This document shows positions 6,687 through 8,198 of a stretch of DNA of 8,198 nucleotides, in pieces. The position numbers and the translations under genes are program-made. The DNA comes from Flavobacteriales bacterium (lineage in GTDB: Bacteria; Bacteroidota; Bacteroidia; Flavobacteriales; UBA7430): contig PAMD01000003.1 of NCBI GenBank assembly GCA_002707145.1, positions 1 to 8,198 on the forward strand, given 5' to 3'. Below the pieces are notes generated by a model. The model did not search any database. It saw only the letters and a list, made by a program, of their open reading frames with translations, and had not been told where the DNA came from. The stretch's first letter is position 1. The number at the start of each line of letters is the position of its first letter.

Positions 6687-7409
6687 GTGAAAAGAAACCT
6701 TCAAGTCTGTCTGACTCCAAAGCTTTTTAATCTTTATGCAGACAAAAAAAGTATTGTTGTCGTAGTTGATGTTCTCCGTGCTACCTCAACTATGTGTATT
6801 GCCTTTGAAAATGGAGTTGATCGAATTATTCCTGTAAGTAAAGTAGAAGAAGCTTTAGAGTACAGAAGCTCCGGTGAGAATTTTATTTTGGCTGCAGAGC
6901 GCAACGGAAAACCAGTGAAAAGCTTTAATTTTGGAAATTCCCCCCAGTCCTATGTTAATATGGATCTCGAGGGGAGGACCGTTGTGATGACAACCACCAA
7001 CGGTACCAAATCTATCAATATGGCAAAAAAAGATCATAAGGTAGTTATAGGTTCTTTTTTAAATCTCCAAGCCATTGCAGAATGGTTAATTTCTCGAGAT
7101 GAAGATGTAATTATTTTTTGTGCTGGTTGGAAAGATAAATTTAATTTAGAAGACACTTTATTTGCTGGCGCACTCAGTGAACTTCTTTTTCAATCAAATT
7201 CATATGATACTTCCTGCGATGCAGCCCAAGCTGCAAAAATTCTTTGGGATAGTGCCCAAGATGACCTCTTTGCATTTCTAAAAAACTCTTCTCACCGAAA
7301 ACGATTATCAAATCTTAATATTGATTCAGATATCCATTTTTGCTTGCAAATGAATCAATCCAAAAAAGTCCCTATATTAATAGATAATGCATTAGTTATA
7401 AAAAGTTAG
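6687..7409 (+). CDS. comB: ComB-family 2-phosphosulfolactate phosphatase
   Basis: This 240-aa protein belongs to the ComB family of Mg-dependent phosphatases. The founding activity is removal of phosphate from 2-phosphosulfolactate in coenzyme M synthesis of methanogens; bacterial members are widespread and mostly untested. Conserved blocks are VVVDVLRATST (25-35, with D28 and R31), LAAERNGKPV (68-77, with E71), FGNSP (82-86), TTTNGTKSI (102-110), IFCAGW (143-148) and NLEDTLFAGAL (153-163, with E155 and D156), in the usual order and with normal length. Translation begins at GTG 6687, 3 nt after gcvT, matching family N-termini (a 'VCLTP' strand); no ATG fits better. Cotranscription with gcvT is likely. 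Since Bacteroidota lack coenzyme M pathways, the natural substrate here is uncertain; sulfolactate metabolism linked to sulfonolipids is one speculative possibility. Confidence 0.92.
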   Translation: MKRNLQVCLTPKLFNLYADKKSIVVVVDVLRATSTMCIAFENGVDRIIPVSKVEEALEYRSSGENFILAAERNGKPVKSFNFGNSPQSYVNMDLEGRTVVMTTTNGTKSINMAKKDHKVVIGSFLNLQAIAEWLISRDEDVIIFCAGWKDKFNLEDTLFAGALSELLFQSNSYDTSCDAAQAAKILWDSAQDDLFAFLKNSSHRKRLSNLNIDSDIHFCLQMNQSKKVPILIDNALVIKS

Positions 7410-7438
7410 TTAATAGAAATATTTTATTTTACTAACTT
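7403..7438 (+). terminator. Stem-loop over the comB stop codon, possible transcription terminator
   Basis: AAGTTAGT (7403-7410) and ACTAACTT (7431-7438) form a perfect 8-bp outer stem. The AT-rich interior can pair further with mismatches around an ATA loop near 7419-7421. The 5' arm covers the comB stop codon (7407-7409). The stem is AT-rich and the following sequence is pyrimidine-rich but lacks an immediate U-tract, so it may act as a weak terminator or a 3'-end stabiliser. Confidence 0.45.
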
Positions 7439-7658
7439 CTCCTGTTGCTTCTTTTCATAGAATCATTGAGTTATTCTGCTCCCCGAAATATTAATAAGAT
7501 GACTTTCACCTCTACCCATAGAAATGAACCTTTTTTTACATCCAAGAGATTCAATATCGATCATTAGTCGAGATTATAAAAGATTTGGGAGACCTTTCAG
7601 AATCATATAATTATTTTATATAATTGATTTACATAGAAAAAGCAAATTAGATTCTATT

Positions 7659-7681
7659 CCAAGGGCACGGACGGATGCTTG
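7659..7681. other. GC-rich patch in AT-rich spacer
   Basis: About 15 of 23 bases are G or C, including the tandem ACGGACGG, in a region that is otherwise mostly A and T. It does not form a strong hairpin by itself. It may be a leftover of an older coding or mobile sequence or a protein-binding site; no function is assigned. Confidence 0.35.
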
Positions 7682-7759
7682 TTTTAAATTATTTTCATAT
7701 TACTAAATTCTGAGATAGATTTTGAAATACTATACTAATTGTACCTTCTGGAATTTGTT

Positions 7760-7789
7760 CTGGTCAACGATATAGGAAATATCGACCAG
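7760..7789. terminator. Bulged hairpin followed by short T tract
   Basis: CTGGTC (7760-7765) pairs with GACCAG (7784-7789), and GATAT (7769-7773) with ATATC (7779-7783), giving 11 bp with a 3-nt bulge (AAC) and a 5-nt loop (AGGAA). It is followed by G and TTTT at 7791-7794. This resembles an intrinsic terminator reading on the + strand, but it lies ~350 nt after comB and no gene ends directly before it, so it could end a comB read-through transcript or a small RNA, or be a recombination or protein-binding site. Confidence 0.45.
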
Positions 7790-7940
7790 GTTTTGTAAAA
7801 TATATTTTATTTGACACAATATTTTTTGTTTGTATAAGTTCCATTTTATATGACTTCGAATTATATTAAACAACAATCATATGAACTTAGAATCCTTGTT
7901 ATGAATAAAGAATGTCTTCCTTACTATTTTTATTACAAAT

Positions 7941-7960
7941 ATTATTATTATTATTATTAT
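7941..7960. repeat. ATT trinucleotide microsatellite
   Basis: Six consecutive ATT units plus AT. Read on the + strand in one frame it gives the run of tyrosines in an open frame at 7850-8053. Such simple repeats can change length by slippage, but no gene is convincingly attached to it. Confidence 0.85.
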
Positions 7961-8198
7961 GGTAAATCCTATTATCTTAAGAAAGATAAATCTTTGTTAA
8001 CAATGAATTCAAGAAATTTTACAGACAGACCTCATTACTACATAATGAATTAATTTGTAAAATTGTGTTTGACCAGAATAATAAATACGTGAGAGAGTCA
8101 AAAAATAACTTGAATTTTAGTATTATATTTACAAATTATTAGTTGATTTTCATAAACTTCTTAGTAACGGTCTAAAGAAAATTTATATTCATTAACTA

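Larger units (their letters stand above)
7410..8198. other. AT-rich gene-free region
   Basis: About 790 nt without a convincing gene in any frame. Base composition is visibly more AT-rich than in the genes, and stops are frequent. I see no tRNA or rRNA signature (no T-loop GTTCGA context, no rRNA core motifs), no CRISPR-like spaced repeats and no clear insertion-sequence end. It contains the stem-loop after comB, a GC-rich patch at 7659-7681, a bulged hairpin at 7760-7789, an ATT microsatellite at 7941-7960 and a 67-codon tyrosine-rich open frame (7850-8053) that does not look like a protein. A long intergenic spacer or a graveyard of a decayed gene or mobile element both fit. Confidence 0.6.

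Noticed and set aside
6855..7037. Open frame of 60 codons on the - strand inside comB
   Set aside because: Antisense to conserved ComB motifs and without any recognisable feature.
7595..7630. AT-only direct and inverted repeats (two copies of ATATAATT)
   Set aside because: Very low complexity in a region dominated by A and T; expected by chance.
7850..8053. Open frame of 67 codons on the + strand rich in tyrosine
   Set aside because: The tyrosine run comes from the ATT/TAT microsatellite; the rest has no recognisable domain, no promoter or family support, and composition matches the surrounding noncoding DNA.

Overview
The window is about 8.2 kb of AT-rich DNA. All the convincing genes lie on the + strand, packed tightly in the first 7.4 kb, followed by about 0.8 kb of very AT-rich sequence with no convincing gene. 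It looks like a Bacteroidota chromosome, most likely a flavobacterium-type or related free-living lineage. The reasons are a secreted protein with a type IX secretion (Por) C-terminal sorting domain, the C-terminal end of a bacillithiol-synthesis protein BshC, start codons without clear Shine-Dalgarno sequences, and Bacteroidota-type TAnnTTTG promoter elements before paaA and gcvT. This assignment is inferred from protein character, not from a database search.

Left part (1-2956): the 3' end of bshC runs in from outside the window. It is followed by a secreted beta-propeller-like protein with Asp-boxes, a CxCC motif and a T9SS tail, whose function is unknown. Next comes trhO, a tRNA U34 hydroxylase of the rhodanese family. 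trhO is split into two frames at a run of nine T's, and removing one T restores a continuous protein of about 351 aa.

Middle part (about 2959-5490): paaA-paaB-paaC-paaD, four genes almost touching or overlapping, encode the phenylacetyl-CoA 1,2-epoxidase core (PaaA, PaaB, PaaC) and the PaaD maturation factor. The reductase PaaE and the downstream ring-opening and beta-oxidation genes are not in the window, so the pathway must be completed elsewhere if it works.

Right part (5595-7409): gcvT (glycine cleavage T protein) and a comB-family gene (2-phosphosulfolactate phosphatase-like) are separated by 3 nt and probably share a promoter just before gcvT. A stem-loop over the comB stop codon may end this unit. 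From 7410 to the window end I see only AT-rich sequence with a second hairpin, an ATT microsatellite, a small GC-rich patch and short open stretches that may be relics.

I did not find a clearly new multi-gene system. The points most worth following are the trhO homopolymer frameshift, the cysteine motif in the T9SS-exported propeller, the presence of comB in a Bacteroidota genome, and the structured gene-free tail.
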